DNA of 64,000 nt from Pseudomonas sp. FP2335 (GCF_030687535.1 NZ_CP117437.1:3183501-3247500), one strand, 5' to 3'. Shown: positions 44,561-54,044, counted from the stretch's first letter. Translations and numbers: made by a program. Notes: generated by a model from the sequence alone, not told the origin.

Positions 44561-46714
44561 ATGTCCATACAACCCTCCGTCAGCGGCCGTTTTTCACCCT
44601 GCCTGCTGACCCTGGCCATTTGTATCGCCAGCCCTCAAGCCGCGTTCGCGGCCGCCGCTGACACCCACGCAGCACCGCTGGAACTCGGCGCCACCGAAAT
44701 CTCCGGGCAACAACTGGGTGAAACTACCGAAGGCACCCAGTCCTACACCACCGGCGAAATGGCCACAGCCACCAAGCTGAAGCTCACCCCGCGTGAAACC
44801 CCGCAAGCCAGCACCGTCATTACCCGCCAACGCATGGACGACCAAGCCATGACCAGCGTCAACGACGTGGTCAAGAACACCCCCGGCCTGTTCCTCAGCC
44901 AGGCCAGCGGCCCGGGCCGCCAGACCTACAGCTCGCGCGGCTTCGACATCGACAACATGATGTTCGACGGCCTGCCCAGCGCCTACTCCGGCTACAGCAA
45001 CAGTGTGCAGCCCAACCTGGCAATGTTTGACCGCGTGGAAGTGATTCGCGGCGCCACCGGCCTGGTCACCGGCGCTGGCAACCCGTCGGCGGCGATCAAC
45101 TTCGTGCGCAAGCGCCCCACCGCCACGCCGCAAGTGTCGATCACCGGGGCCGCCGGCAGCTGGGATGATTATCGCGGTGAACTCGATGCCTCCGGCCCGC
45201 TGAACGACAGCGGCACCTTGCGCGGGCGTATGGTCGGTTCGTACCGCGACGCCAACAGCTTCCGCGACGGTGAAGAGAGCAACCACGGTCTGTTCTACGG
45301 CATCACCGAAGCCGACCTGAGCGAAAACACCACCCTGACCCTCGGCCTGTCGCGCCAGGAAGACCAGACCAACCTCTTCTGGGGCGGCCTGCCCATCGGT
45401 ACCGACGGCCATCACCTGAACCTGCCCCGCTCCACCAACCCCGGCACCGATTGGGAAAACAAGAAACTGACCATCGACACCGTATTCGGCGACGTCGAAC
45501 AGCGCTTCGAAAACGGCTGGAAACTCAAGGTCGCCGGCTCCGCCTCGCAACTCGACGGTGTGTTCAGCGGCAGCTATCAGTCGCGCTACCAGACCACCCT
45601 GGCACGCACCGTCTACCAATCGCACCAGGACGACCAGCAATACGCTTTCGACACCTTCGCCAGCGGCCCGGTCGAAGCGTTCGGCCGCACTCACGAAGTG
45701 GTGGTCGGCACCAGCAAGCGCATCTACGACGCCACTTCCAAGGAATACAGCCCGTATGACACCAACTACCCGCTCAATGGCGCCAAGCCCGACTTCGTAC
45801 GCGACGGCAAGACCCACGCCATCACCACCCAGGACGGCGTCTACCTGACCACCCGCCTCAACCTTGCCGACCCACTCAAGGTGATCCTCGGCGCGCGCGT
45901 CGACTGGTATGACTACGACGACCGCCAGGGCGACGGCGACTACAAGGTCACCCGCAACCTCACGCGGTATGCCGGTGTGATCTACGACCTCGACGACCAC
46001 CACTCGGTCTACGCCAGCTACACCGACATCTTCACCCCGCAAAGCAACAAGGATTTTTCCGGTAAGGTGCTGGAACCCATCGTTGGTGAAAACTACGAGA
46101 TGGGCATCAAGGGCGAGTACTTCAACGGTGCGCTGAACGCCAGCCTGGCGGTGTTCCAGATCGACCAGAAAAACCGTGCGACCGATCCTGCGACCCAGGC
46201 AGGCTGCCCGCAACAGAGCTGCTCCGAAGCCTCCGGCCTGGTACGCAGCCAAGGTATCGACCTGGAACTGCAAGGCGCCCTCACCGAAAACTGGCAAGTC
46301 GGCGGCGGCTTTACCTACACCCGTGCGCACTACGTCAAAGACAGCGCCAGCAACAAAAACCAGCGCTTCGACACCGATACCCCGGAACGCCTGTTCAAGC
46401 TGACCACCTCCTACCGCTTCCAGGGCCCCCTGGAAAAACTGCGGGTCGGCGGCAACCTCTACTGGCAGAGCCGCATGTACAACGATGTCGCCCTCGCAAA
46501 CGGCAGCACCTATCGCCTGGAACAAGGCAGCTACGCCGTGGCCGACGTGATGGCCGCTTACCAGCTCAACAAGCACCTGGACCTGCAACTGAACGTGAAC
46601 AACATCTTCGACCGCACCTACTATTCGGCCATTGCCACCAGCCCGACCTGGGGTTCCACCGACACCTACGGCAACCCGCGCAGCTTCGGCGTCACCGCCA
46701 AATACACCTTCTGA
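44561..46714 (+). CDS. TonB-dependent siderophore receptor
   Basis: The 717-residue outer-membrane receptor has a signal peptide (about 1-31), a TonB-box/plug region (QSYTTGEMATATKLKLTPRE, then VNDVVKNTPGLFLSQ and SSRGFDIDNMMFDGL) and a 22-strand barrel ending in Phe. There is no N-terminal signalling (STN) domain, so it does not drive its own sigma/anti-sigma system. It resembles FhuE/FpvB-type receptors for ferric siderophores; the ligand is not determined. GGGGAG lies about ten bases before ATG 44561. A Fur box lies upstream. Confidence 0.92.
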   Translation: MSIQPSVSGRFSPCLLTLAICIASPQAAFAAAADTHAAPLELGATEISGQQLGETTEGTQSYTTGEMATATKLKLTPRETPQASTVITRQRMDDQAMTSVNDVVKNTPGLFLSQASGPGRQTYSSRGFDIDNMMFDGLPSAYSGYSNSVQPNLAMFDRVEVIRGATGLVTGAGNPSAAINFVRKRPTATPQVSITGAAGSWDDYRGELDASGPLNDSGTLRGRMVGSYRDANSFRDGEESNHGLFYGITEADLSENTTLTLGLSRQEDQTNLFWGGLPIGTDGHHLNLPRSTNPGTDWENKKLTIDTVFGDVEQRFENGWKLKVAGSASQLDGVFSGSYQSRYQTTLARTVYQSHQDDQQYAFDTFASGPVEAFGRTHEVVVGTSKRIYDATSKEYSPYDTNYPLNGAKPDFVRDGKTHAITTQDGVYLTTRLNLADPLKVILGARVDWYDYDDRQGDGDYKVTRNLTRYAGVIYDLDDHHSVYASYTDIFTPQSNKDFSGKVLEPIVGENYEMGIKGEYFNGALNASLAVFQIDQKNRATDPATQAGCPQQSCSEASGLVRSQGIDLELQGALTENWQVGGGFTYTRAHYVKDSASNKNQRFDTDTPERLFKLTTSYRFQGPLEKLRVGGNLYWQSRMYNDVALANGSTYRLEQGSYAVADVMAAYQLNKHLDLQLNVNNIFDRTYYSAIATSPTWGSTDTYGNPRSFGVTAKYTF

Positions 46715-46743
46715 CCGCGCTCCGACCTACGGCTACCCGCCCG

Positions 46744-46788
46744 GAAACGCATGCGTTGGAGCCATTGCAGTCCCAACGCACGCGTTTC
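46744..46788. terminator. Near-perfect 16-bp stem after the receptor gene
   Basis: GAAACGCATGCGTTGG faces CCAACGCACGCGTTTC with a 13-base loop; one pair is a wobble. It starts 29 bases after the receptor stop. No T run is present, so its role may be mRNA end protection. It lies 49 bases before the acetyltransferase start. Confidence 0.5.
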
Positions 46789-46837
46789 TGAATAGCCCCT
46801 ATACTGGCCACCCCAGGATGGAACCTCGCGTGCAACT

Positions 46838-47302
46838 ATGCCTATCACCCCCAATCCCCCTGCCCTGTTAGTCCCTGCACAACACAGCGACCTGGACGAT
46901 CTCGTTGCCATTCGAATTGAAGCCATGCGCGACAGCCTGGAGCAGGTCGGACGCTTCGATCCGGTGCGTGCCCGCGAGCGGTTTGTTGGCAGTTTTGAAG
47001 CCCGCGACACACGCTATATCGAAGTGTCGGGAGAAAAGGTCGGCTTTGTAGTGGTCCGACAGCGTCCAAGCGAATGGTTGCTCGACCACTTGTATGTGCG
47101 ACCCAACGCACAAGGGTCGGGCATCGGCTCTGCGGTACTTGCCCAGCTATTCAACGAAGCGGATGCCGTTGCACTACCGATTAAAGTCGGCGCGCTGAAA
47201 CAGAGTGCCTCGAATCGTTTTTACACCCGCCACGGTTTCCAGTTCGTCGAAAGCGGCGAGTTCGACAATTACTACGTTCGTCTGCATACGCCAGCGGGCT
47301 AG
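46838..47302 (+). CDS. GNAT-family N-acetyltransferase
   Basis: The 154-residue protein has the GNAT motif A region (LDHLYVRPNAQGSGIGSAVLAQL, acetyl-CoA-binding Q/R-x-x-G-x-G/A) and motif B (SASNRFYTRHGFQFVE). It transfers an acetyl group from acetyl-CoA to an unknown amine. It lies 76 bases upstream of the small gene at 47378 and may share a transcript with it. Confidence 0.88.
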   Translation: MPITPNPPALLVPAQHSDLDDLVAIRIEAMRDSLEQVGRFDPVRARERFVGSFEARDTRYIEVSGEKVGFVVVRQRPSEWLLDHLYVRPNAQGSGIGSAVLAQLFNEADAVALPIKVGALKQSASNRFYTRHGFQFVESGEFDNYYVRLHTPAG

Positions 47303-47377
47303 TTGGGTGCGAGCGCACAAGGACATTTGCATGTTGACCGGCCACCGCTTTGTGTTGCCAAGGAAGAGGAACGATTC

Positions 47378-47764
47378 ATGAGTCTTGATCTGTGCCTGGA
47401 AGCTGACAGTACGCTCACCATTTCGACGCTGAGCAAAGCACTTGCGCAGGCTGGTGCTCTGGAAATCGAGGTCTCAGAAAATGGGCTGTACGCTGAATTT
47501 ACCTCGGGACTCAAATTGAGCACCCATGGCGTACGCGATGACCCAACGATTTATGCCGAGCATAAAATGGGGATCGACTTCCCTGTCGCTGTGCGTTGCA
47601 CCATTAGAATCAAAGGGCCCGAACCAGAGGGGGAATCGGCAATGGAAGATTTGGATAAACTCGCTCAATCCATATTCCAGTCGTGTTCGGCGCTCTTTCT
47701 CATTAGCTTTCAGTTCGAGCAAACCTTGTACTGGCGGGATGCGACAGGGTTGTATCGTCCTTGA
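47378..47764 (+). CDS. Hypothetical cytoplasmic protein, 128 residues
   Basis: The product is acidic and soluble, with no signal peptide or transmembrane segment. It has an N-terminal alpha/beta region and a C-terminal half with Trp/Tyr-rich FQFEQTLYWRDATGLYRP. Its size and composition resemble bacterial immunity proteins, but no toxin gene is adjacent. AAGGAAGAGG precedes ATG 47378. A MITE-like element begins 88 bases downstream. I do not recognise the family. Confidence 0.6.
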   Translation: MSLDLCLEADSTLTISTLSKALAQAGALEIEVSENGLYAEFTSGLKLSTHGVRDDPTIYAEHKMGIDFPVAVRCTIRIKGPEPEGESAMEDLDKLAQSIFQSCSALFLISFQFEQTLYWRDATGLYRP

Positions 47765-47851
47765 GGTGGGTGCCTGCGCGCCCTCTTTCAGACATTTATG
47801 AATGGCGTTTTTTTCCGGACGAAAACGCCGCGGTGTTGAGGGGCGGCTTTC

Positions 47852-48037
47852 GGCCGATTCTGTTGAAAAAGTCGGCCGTGGTTTCCACGGTAGAAAAGTA
47901 CGCACTTGAGATTGAAATCTTTGCATTGAGCAGAGTACTCCGGGCTCAGATTTCGCGTAGCTGCGTGCAAAAAAGGCGTTTTCAGCGATCAGTATGCGGG
48001 CAGTCTGGAAGAACCGACTTTTTCAACAGCATCGGCC
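47852..48037. mobile_element. MITE-like element with 24-bp terminal inverted repeats (186 bp)
   Basis: The ends read GGCCGATTCTGTTGAAAAAG (left, continuing TCGG) and, inverted, GGCCGATGCTGTTGAAAAAG (right, continuing TCGG); 23 of 24 positions match. The interior contains no gene. The TGTTGAAAAAGTCGG end is of a kind seen in IS elements (IS5/IS1182-type) of gammaproteobacteria, so this is probably a transposase-less derivative. I see no clear target-site duplication. Confidence 0.72.
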
Positions 48038-48309
48038 AGAAGCGGACCGCCGGCGCGGTTCTAGTTCAGCCCGATAGTCAAGGCTCACAGCATGCGACTG
48101 CATATCTAAAGTCATTCTGGCTTATTGCTTACACCTATATCCCTATAGGCCCCCTCTCAAATTCATAAGACTTGTATTGGCCGCTGGGTAATTGGCATAG
48201 TGCTACCACTCCCCAACTGACCCGGCGCCAAAGACTAAGTCAGCCAGAAGCTGACGGAAGTTCAGGGCCTTGCCAGGTTGCTTGTTCCAAGGATCTGGAC
48301 ATTTAGCCC

Positions 48310-48675
48310 ATGAAAACATACGCAGCGCTGGCCCTTGCGCTCACCACCCTGTGCAGCCCCGTCCACGCGGCGAGCTGGCAGATTTGCCGGCTGGACGTAC
48401 AGATCGTCAACGTCTTGAAACAACCCTACCCACAGCTGCAGGGGCGGATCCTCAAGGTCGCCCCGACCTCCCCCACCACGCAATGTCCCCAGCAAGGCTC
48501 GACGGTCACCTTCACCCCGGAAACCACCGATTACCAGAACACCCTCCCACGTCGGCAATGGCCTCGAAAAGGCCAGTCGGTGCAGATTGACTACCGGTAT
48601 CTGGATGGGATTTGCAAGGGCGACGGCCACCCGCATCCGTGTCGCATCGAGCACTACCCACTCATGGGGCGCTAA
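48310..48675 (+). CDS. Secreted hypothetical protein, 121 residues
   Basis: It has a signal peptide (about 1-20, ending HAA). The mature protein of about 100 residues contains four cysteines (WQICRL, TTQCPQQ, DGICKG and HPCRIEH), probably forming two disulfides in the periplasm. I do not recognise a family. It is alone between the MITE-like element and the FIST chemoreceptor gene. Confidence 0.65.
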   Translation: MKTYAALALALTTLCSPVHAASWQICRLDVQIVNVLKQPYPQLQGRILKVAPTSPTTQCPQQGSTVTFTPETTDYQNTLPRRQWPRKGQSVQIDYRYLDGICKGDGHPHPCRIEHYPLMGR

Positions 48676-48726
48676 TCGGGCGTCACTTGCCAATGAGCGT
48701 TGTAGCCCTGGCGACTCGGCTTGCGC

Positions 48727-50748
48727 CTAGGCATGGGTGAGCCCGGTCAACGTATCCGCAATGGTTTTAGTGCGTTGCGCCGTACCCTCGGTCGCGCGGC
48801 TCGACGCCTCCAGTGCATCGAGCATTTCGCGCAACGCGCCGACGCCGGTGGATTGGTCTTCGATCTGTTGGGCAACGCGCTGGATCTCACTGGACAGCAG
48901 GTCAATATCCACGCCGATTTCCGCCGCATTCTTACGGGTGATTTCCGCCAGTTTGCGCACTTCATCCGCCACCACCGCAAAACCCCGGCCCAGGTCGCCC
49001 GCGCGCGCCGCTTCAATGGCGGCGTTAAGCGCCAGCAGGTTGGTCTGCCCGGCGATCTGCTGGATCACCTGCACAATCGACTGGATACGCAAACTCGACC
49101 CGGCCAGCGTGCGCGCACCTTCTACCGCCACATCCGCCTGGCTGGAAAGCCCTTCCACCGTTGTCCCGGCCTGGGCAGACACGGCGTTCTGCTGGTCGAT
49201 CGTACCCACCAGTTCATCCATCGACGCGTGCAACTCACCCGAGTAATGCTTGAGCTGCGCGGCGATGTCCTCCTGCTGACGCTCGGCATGGGCCAACACC
49301 ATGCCTAAGTCTGCCAAGCCTTCGAACACCGGCAGGATATTGCGGTCCAGCCCACGGGTATTGAGGGTATTGCTGAAGTCATTGTTCTTGAACGCGGTAA
49401 TCTGCTTGACCACCACATGGTTCAACCCCGCCAACTTCTTCACCTGGCGCCGTAGGAAAAATGCCTTGAACTCGCCGTAATGGGCGATGAAATTGTCCAC
49501 GTACTCATCACTGAAACTCGCACCCTTGGCCACCCGAAAGAAGAAAATCGCCGTCAACGTCTGGTTCAGGTTCAAGCCCAAAATCTCCCCAAAGGTCGAA
49601 AAACCCGCCAACGGTACATCACCAAAAATGCCGGCCATGCTGCCCAGCTCGGCGCCGTTGTTCAGCCGGCGCAAAATGCAGTCATTCAAAATCCCCGCCA
49701 CCGGCTGGCCACCCTTGCCGCGCAGGAACTGCTCATAGTCCAGGCGCGTGGCCTCACGCAAAGGCGTACGCCGCACCATCACCAATTCCTCGCCCGGCGC
49801 CACGTCGCAAAACAACTGCACGATCTGCTGCTCATAATCGATACGCGCGATGGATCGTACAAACAACTCACTGCCCACCCGAATCGCAAACGAATAGTCC
49901 GCCAGCTTCGACTCCAGCGCCTGGGGCGCGCAACCGAAAGCATCACACAGTGCTTGCACCATGCTCTTGATATTGCCGTTGCTGTCGATCACCTGGTCAA
50001 TCGTGCGGTCCTCAACCGACGCGGTCAGCACACTGAAGGTCAAATCCGCCGGTTTAAAGTTCTGGCTCTTGAACACCCCAAATCGCACATGCGCCGCCGT
50101 CTTCAGGAACACAATCTGTGCATGGTTCTGATAGCTGCGCTGACCGTCATGAATCAGCGTCTTCTGGAAATCCGACTTACCCCCGGCCGATCCCCCTACA
50201 AACAAACACGGAAACCGCCCCGACTCATAAAGCGCCTCCATAAAAAACGACTCCGACGCCGACAACCCGTCGAACACCACATACGCCAACGTATCGCGAT
50301 GATCAATCGACGTGCGTACCTGCACTCGCTTGATATTGGACACCAACTTGGCAATTCGCTCCTGCATTCCCAACCGCTTACCGCCACCGCGAATGTCCTC
50401 ACACTCCAACGGCACCATCGCCACCTCGGCCGAGGCGATCAGACTGTCGTCGAACAACTGCAACACGATCCGATCCCAGCGATCGCCGGTGGCGCAATAC
50501 AACGAATTGGGCGCATTGCAGAGTTCGCCGGAGGTGGTGCAGAGGCTGATGGTGGATTGGGGGAAGCGGCGTTTGAGCTTGGCGGCGATTACGTCGATGT
50601 CCAGATGCGGCGAGATAAAGCCGGTGATCAGGGTGGGGGTGATGCGTAAGGCGGTGAGTGCGGCGTCCAGGTCGTTGGCAGTACTGGTGAGCGTGGCGGT
50701 GCCTTGACGATCGGCCCGGGCTTTTTTTAGAAGGGTAAGTGGGTTCAT
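48727..50748 (-). CDS. Soluble FIST-domain methyl-accepting chemotaxis protein
   Basis: The 673-residue receptor has no transmembrane helix. Residues about 30-240 form a FIST_N domain ([26 protein letters not shown]) and 240-400 a FIST_C domain (AGFSTFGEI). A shortened cytoplasmic MA domain follows, with a standard tip ([19 protein letters not shown]). FIST domains sense small ligands and in Pseudomonas NosP bind heme and nitric oxide, so cytoplasmic NO or amino-acid sensing is possible but not shown here. A GCCGATAA -10 element for sigma-28 lies upstream. Confidence 0.88.
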   Translation of the reverse strand: MNPLTLLKKARADRQGTATLTSTANDLDAALTALRITPTLITGFISPHLDIDVIAAKLKRRFPQSTISLCTTSGELCNAPNSLYCATGDRWDRIVLQLFDDSLIASAEVAMVPLECEDIRGGGKRLGMQERIAKLVSNIKRVQVRTSIDHRDTLAYVVFDGLSASESFFMEALYESGRFPCLFVGGSAGGKSDFQKTLIHDGQRSYQNHAQIVFLKTAAHVRFGVFKSQNFKPADLTFSVLTASVEDRTIDQVIDSNGNIKSMVQALCDAFGCAPQALESKLADYSFAIRVGSELFVRSIARIDYEQQIVQLFCDVAPGEELVMVRRTPLREATRLDYEQFLRGKGGQPVAGILNDCILRRLNNGAELGSMAGIFGDVPLAGFSTFGEILGLNLNQTLTAIFFFRVAKGASFSDEYVDNFIAHYGEFKAFFLRRQVKKLAGLNHVVVKQITAFKNNDFSNTLNTRGLDRNILPVFEGLADLGMVLAHAERQQEDIAAQLKHYSGELHASMDELVGTIDQQNAVSAQAGTTVEGLSSQADVAVEGARTLAGSSLRIQSIVQVIQQIAGQTNLLALNAAIEAARAGDLGRGFAVVADEVRKLAEITRKNAAEIGVDIDLLSSEIQRVAQQIEDQSTGVGALREMLDALEASSRATEGTAQRTKTIADTLTGLTHA

Positions 50749-50798
50749 GTGGTCGACTCGATCAAGGGTGGGCAGGGATAGGCATGCGAATAGTAGGG

Positions 50799-50825
50799 TT
50801 ATCGGCGGGTTGGGCCGGGGCTGAA
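50799..50825 (-). promoter_or_regulatory. FliA (sigma-28)-type promoter of the FIST chemoreceptor gene
   Basis: On the minus strand a perfect GCCGATAA (complement of 50799-50806) is preceded, after eleven bases, by TTCAGCCC, a poor match to TAAAGTTT. The -10 element lies 51 bases before the ATG. The other 250 bases up to the next gene (51074) hold nothing I recognise. Confidence 0.55.
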
Positions 50826-51073
50826 GGTGGGATGTGACGGATGGATGCGGTTTTAGGGAGTTTCCCCGTTATTGACAGGCTGCTTTCAACCGAGAGTGAA
50901 TCGCCCCGGCGTTCGTAGACGCTGTTGGTGTCCGCTTTTGGCCGATTCTCGCCCGCCATGAGAGCCAGAACGCAGCCCAAAACGAACCCGTTCAACGGAA
51001 CCCCATCATCAACCAACATCCGTTAAAATCCGCAGCCTATTTCGACAACGCTTGCGACAACCGAGGAAAATTC

Positions 51074-51514
51074 ATGGCAAGGATGGCCGCTGTTTTCACT
51101 GTTCTGAGTTGCATGGCGTCGGCCTCTGCATGGGCGGCGTCTGATTGTCCGTTTCCGCAGGGAATGCAGGCCTCCATCGGTGCGTCGAAACAAGCTATTG
51201 AGGCCAGGCAAGCGGGCGTCGCCAAGGATGAGCTGCTCTCCAGGATTTCCCCTGCGGTCAACGGGCCGATGTCCCAGATGTTGAAGAGTATCGTCGACGA
51301 GGTTTACGACTACCCGGCCTTGCTGCCCGAGGTGTATGCCGCCTTCCGGTTCGAGCACTGTTTTGTTTCGCAGCAGCACCCCGAACAGGTGGCGGCCATG
51401 AAGTTTGCCGATGCCTATCCGTTGCTGAAGCAATGCGAGCAGGTCGAACCGCAAGGGGCGCGACCTCCTTGTGCAATGCGCGTAGTGCATACGGTGAGCG
51501 GAATTCCGGAGTAA
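51074..51514 (+). CDS. Periplasmic hypothetical protein, 146 residues
   Basis: It has a signal peptide (about 1-21, ending AWA). The mature helical protein has four cysteines (SDCPFP, FEHCFVS, LKQCEQV and PPCAMRV), so two disulfides are likely. It is not a recognised family. GAGGAAAATTC precedes ATG. It stands alone upstream of the AraC-GyrI regulator. Confidence 0.65.
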   Translation: MARMAAVFTVLSCMASASAWAASDCPFPQGMQASIGASKQAIEARQAGVAKDELLSRISPAVNGPMSQMLKSIVDEVYDYPALLPEVYAAFRFEHCFVSQQHPEQVAAMKFADAYPLLKQCEQVEPQGARPPCAMRVVHTVSGIPE

Positions 51515-51617
51515 GCGATCCGTCAATTCAATTGCAAGCTGAGCAAACACGGCTAGGCACGGGCACGCCGATCTCGTCGACTCTACTGCCTACCGTATCT
51601 TCCGGAGCCTCCATCCA

Positions 51618-52487
51618 GTGCCTGACTTGCCGAGCAACGCCGCCTACACAAAACGCTTCGACCTGGTGCTCGCCTACATCGACGCCAATCTTGAAGGTGA
51701 CTTGTCGGTGAACACGTTAAGCCAGGTCGCGAATTTTTCGGCGTTTCACTTCCACCGACAATTCACCGCGTTCGTTGGCGTGCCTGTTTCGCGTTATGTG
51801 CAACTGATGCGACTACGACGCGCAGCGCATTGCTTGTCTTCCGGCGCGGACTACTCGGTGCTGGACGCCGCGTTCGGTGCGGGTTTCGAAAGCCCCGAAG
51901 CGTTTTCCAGGGCGTTCAGGCGCGCGTTCGGTACGACGCCGAGTGCCTTCAGGAAACAACCGAATTGGCAGGTCTGGAGTGCGGTGTTCACCATCCCTCA
52001 CTTTTCCAGGAACATCATCATGCAGATACGAATCGTCGAGTTTTGCGCAGTCCGGGTTGCAGCCTTGGAGCATCGCGGAGCGCCCGCGCTCGTGGGAGAG
52101 AGCGTGCGTAAATTTATCGAATGGCGCATGCAGAGCAGGCAGTCGCCGGTGGCCTCCAGTCGCAGCTTTGGTATTCCGTTCGGCAACCCCGATACGACCC
52201 CGGCCGAAGAGTTCCGGTTTGCAATCTGCGGCGAGATTCACGAGGCCGTCGCCGCGAATGAGTTCGGCGTAACCGAGCGGGTTATCCCTGGCGGGCGTTG
52301 CGTGGTGGTGCGTCACGTGGGCTCGCCGGATCATATCGGCGAATCGATCTATCCGATCTATCGCGACTGGCTGCCTACCAGCGGCGAGGAGCTGCGGGAC
52401 CATCCGCTGTTCTTCGAGTATCTGAGCATTTTCCCCGAGACACCGCAGGATCAATGGCAGACCGATATTTATGTGCCTTTGCAGTAA
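51618..52487 (+). CDS. AraC-family regulator with GyrI-like effector domain
   Basis: The 289-residue protein has an N-terminal AraC double HTH (about 10-110, with NFSAFHFHRQFTAFVG and GFESPEAFSRAFRRAFG) followed by a GyrI/BmrR-like small-molecule-binding domain (about 130-287, with the VRHVGSPDHI and YPIYRDWLP segments). This Rob/SbmC architecture senses hydrophobic compounds or antibiotics. No clear target gene is adjacent; the next genes downstream are pseudogenes. The stop TAA at 52485-52487 lies just before the cupin remnant. Confidence 0.88.
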   Translation: MPDLPSNAAYTKRFDLVLAYIDANLEGDLSVNTLSQVANFSAFHFHRQFTAFVGVPVSRYVQLMRLRRAAHCLSSGADYSVLDAAFGAGFESPEAFSRAFRRAFGTTPSAFRKQPNWQVWSAVFTIPHFSRNIIMQIRIVEFCAVRVAALEHRGAPALVGESVRKFIEWRMQSRQSPVASSRSFGIPFGNPDTTPAEEFRFAICGEIHEAVAANEFGVTERVIPGGRCVVVRHVGSPDHIGESIYPIYRDWLPTSGEELRDHPLFFEYLSIFPETPQDQWQTDIYVPLQ

Positions 52488-52499
52488 TGCGCGCTGCCT

Positions 52500-52646
52500 C
52501 TCGCCAAGGGGCAGCCATATCACACGCCTCTGAATGTGCTGGATGCGCTGCGCAGGTTTGCCCCACTCCTGGGTCAACCCCACGCCCGACATCACCACCA
52601 AACGCTGCCCCGCCCGATGCGTATGCCACGCCGAGCGGGCGCCCAA
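52500..52646 (-). pseudogene. Cupin-domain protein fragment
   Basis: A 49-codon remnant reads GARSAWHTHRAGQRLVVMSG, VGLTQEWGKPAQRIQHI and VIWLPLGE. These are the metal-binding HTH and the GxxWLPPGE end of a quinone/cupin_2-type protein. The N-terminal part and the segment after GE are missing, and the frame runs out into unrelated sequence. It abuts the hydrolase remnant on the same strand, so a two-gene operon has decayed. Confidence 0.7.
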
Positions 52647-52649
52647 TAG

Positions 52650-53212
52650 GTCTCGATGTGTGTGGCACCCTCGATCTTGAACAACTGCTTGTCCTGGGTA
52701 CCGGTGGCCTTGGCGAAGGCTTGCTCAGACATGTAAAGGCTGTCGGCCTTGCTGCCTGCGATCATTAGCAGCGGTTTGTCGATCAACCCGATCTGGTCGG
52801 TGGCGTCGAAGCTCATCAGGTCCAGCAGGCTGCTCAAGGTGTACTTGAAGGTTGAATTCGGGTGCGCGTGGGTCTTGCCGTACTACTCAAAGCCTTGGCG
52901 ATACAGGTCATACGGCAGTTTGGGGACTTGTTCATCGGTCAATTTGACGTCGCCGGTGTACACCACTGCGCCACCGCCGGCGTCCTGGGCGCGGGCGGCC
53001 GAGGCTTGTTGCAGGCGCTCCTGGATGGTCGCGACTTGGGAGTCCTGGTAGCCGTTGCGCCGTACCAGGCCATTTCTTAGCCGCGTCATAGTTCGCCGGG
53101 GTGTAGACGTTGGCGGCTATCTACAGGCCATCTTGTAGTCTGCCGCCTGGAGTTCAGCGCCGGACATGCCCATCATCGCGGCCATGAGACGGGTTTTCAG
53201 TGTGGATCTCAT
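52650..53212 (-). pseudogene. Alpha/beta-hydrolase (dienelactone-hydrolase-like) pseudogene
   Basis: The start MRSTLKTRLMAAMMGMSG at 53212 is readable, then the frame shifts. AANVYTPANYDAAKKWPG is in another frame. A large internal deletion removes the nucleophile region. The reading then resumes as GYQDSQVATIQERLQQ and so on, meets an in-frame TAG near 52883 where GFE-stop-YGKTHAHPNS would read through a Tyr, and ends with KPLLMIAGSKADSLYMSEQAF and ATHIETYW. Frameshift, deletion and nonsense lesions together make it clearly broken. Confidence 0.85.
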
Positions 53213-53370
53213 CGTGCGGAGTCTCCCGAAAAATCAGTGCGTGATTGCTTTGAGAGCAAACTACCTGCTCACGCATTGATGGATAAACCGGGTGAATCGC
53301 ATAGGACTGATACCAGAACCCCATAAGTGTGTGGCTGGTTAACGGCATTTGGGCTGCTCGGGCAACAATT

Positions 53371-53847
53371 GTGACTCCACTCCTCTGCCTCTGGTACAAC
53401 GGCACCGCCCTGGAAGCCGCAACCTTCTACGCCAAGACCTTCCCCGACAGCGCCGTGCAAGCGGTACACCTCGCCCCCGGCGACTACCCGGCAGGTAGGC
53501 AAGGCGATGTGCTGACCGTCGAGTTCACCGTCATGGGCATCCCCTGCCTGGGCCTCAACGGCTGACCGGCCTTCCCCCACAGCGAAGCGTTCTCGTTTCA
53601 GGTGGCCACCGATGACCAGGCCGAAACAGATCGCTACTGGCACGCCATCATCGATAACGGCGGCCAGGCCAGCGCTTGTGGCTGGTGCAAGGACAAGTGG
53701 GGGCTGTCGTGGCAGATCACGCCACGGGCACTGACCGCAGCGGTCACCCACCCCAACCCGGCCACCACCAAGCGCGCTTTTGACGCGATGATGGGCATGA
53801 CCAAGATCGACATTGCCGCGATTGAAGCCGCCGTCGCCGGGGCTTGA
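53371..53847 (+). pseudogene. PhnB-like VOC-family protein interrupted by a TGA
   Basis: One frame of 159 codons reads TPLLCLWYNGTALEAATFYA, then GIPCLGLNG, a TGA at 53563-53565, PAFPHSEAFSFQVATDDQAE, then the usual TRYW and KWGLSWQITP parts. The family is PhnB/3-demethylubiquinone-9 methyltransferase-like VOC. The TGA replaces a Gly codon of the conserved NGGPxF motif. Everything else is intact, so the break is recent. The start is uncertain (GTG 53371, without ribosome-binding site). Confidence 0.8.
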
Positions 53848-54017
53848 CACATTCGTTCACATCCCCTGAAGATGAGCGCCTCATTCAGGGTGTGACAATT
53901 CATGTCTGCTAAGTCGCTGGTTAACCTTTCCGTCATTGGCTCCGTGGCCAAGGCGCAAGGTTGCGTGGCGCACGCCCTCAAATCGAAGAAACAGTCGCTC
54001 ATGTGACCGGGGCGCGC

Positions 54018-54044
54018 TGTCCCGTCAGATGAGCTGACAGGACA
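54018..54044. other. Inverted repeat upstream of the DapA-like gene
   Basis: TGTCCCGTCAG and CTGACAGGACA pair over 11 positions with one mismatch and a five-base loop, 87 bases before the DapA-like ATG. Outer bases (GCGCGCT and GAGCGCG) extend it imperfectly. It could be an operator or leader structure. Confidence 0.4.

Noticed and set aside
50762..51019. 85-residue minus-strand ORF between the FIST chemoreceptor and the periplasmic protein gene
   Set aside because: It overlaps the sigma-28-type promoter, has Pro/Ala-rich random composition and no convincing ribosome-binding site.
53563..53565. In-frame TGA as a selenocysteine codon
   Set aside because: It replaces a conserved Gly of the VOC NGGPxF motif, no selenocysteine-insertion hairpin is seen, and neighbouring genes are broken too; nonsense mutation is simpler.
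53902..54006. 34-residue ORF upstream of the DapA-like gene
   Set aside because: No ribosome-binding site and no recognisable composition; the frame is probably chance.
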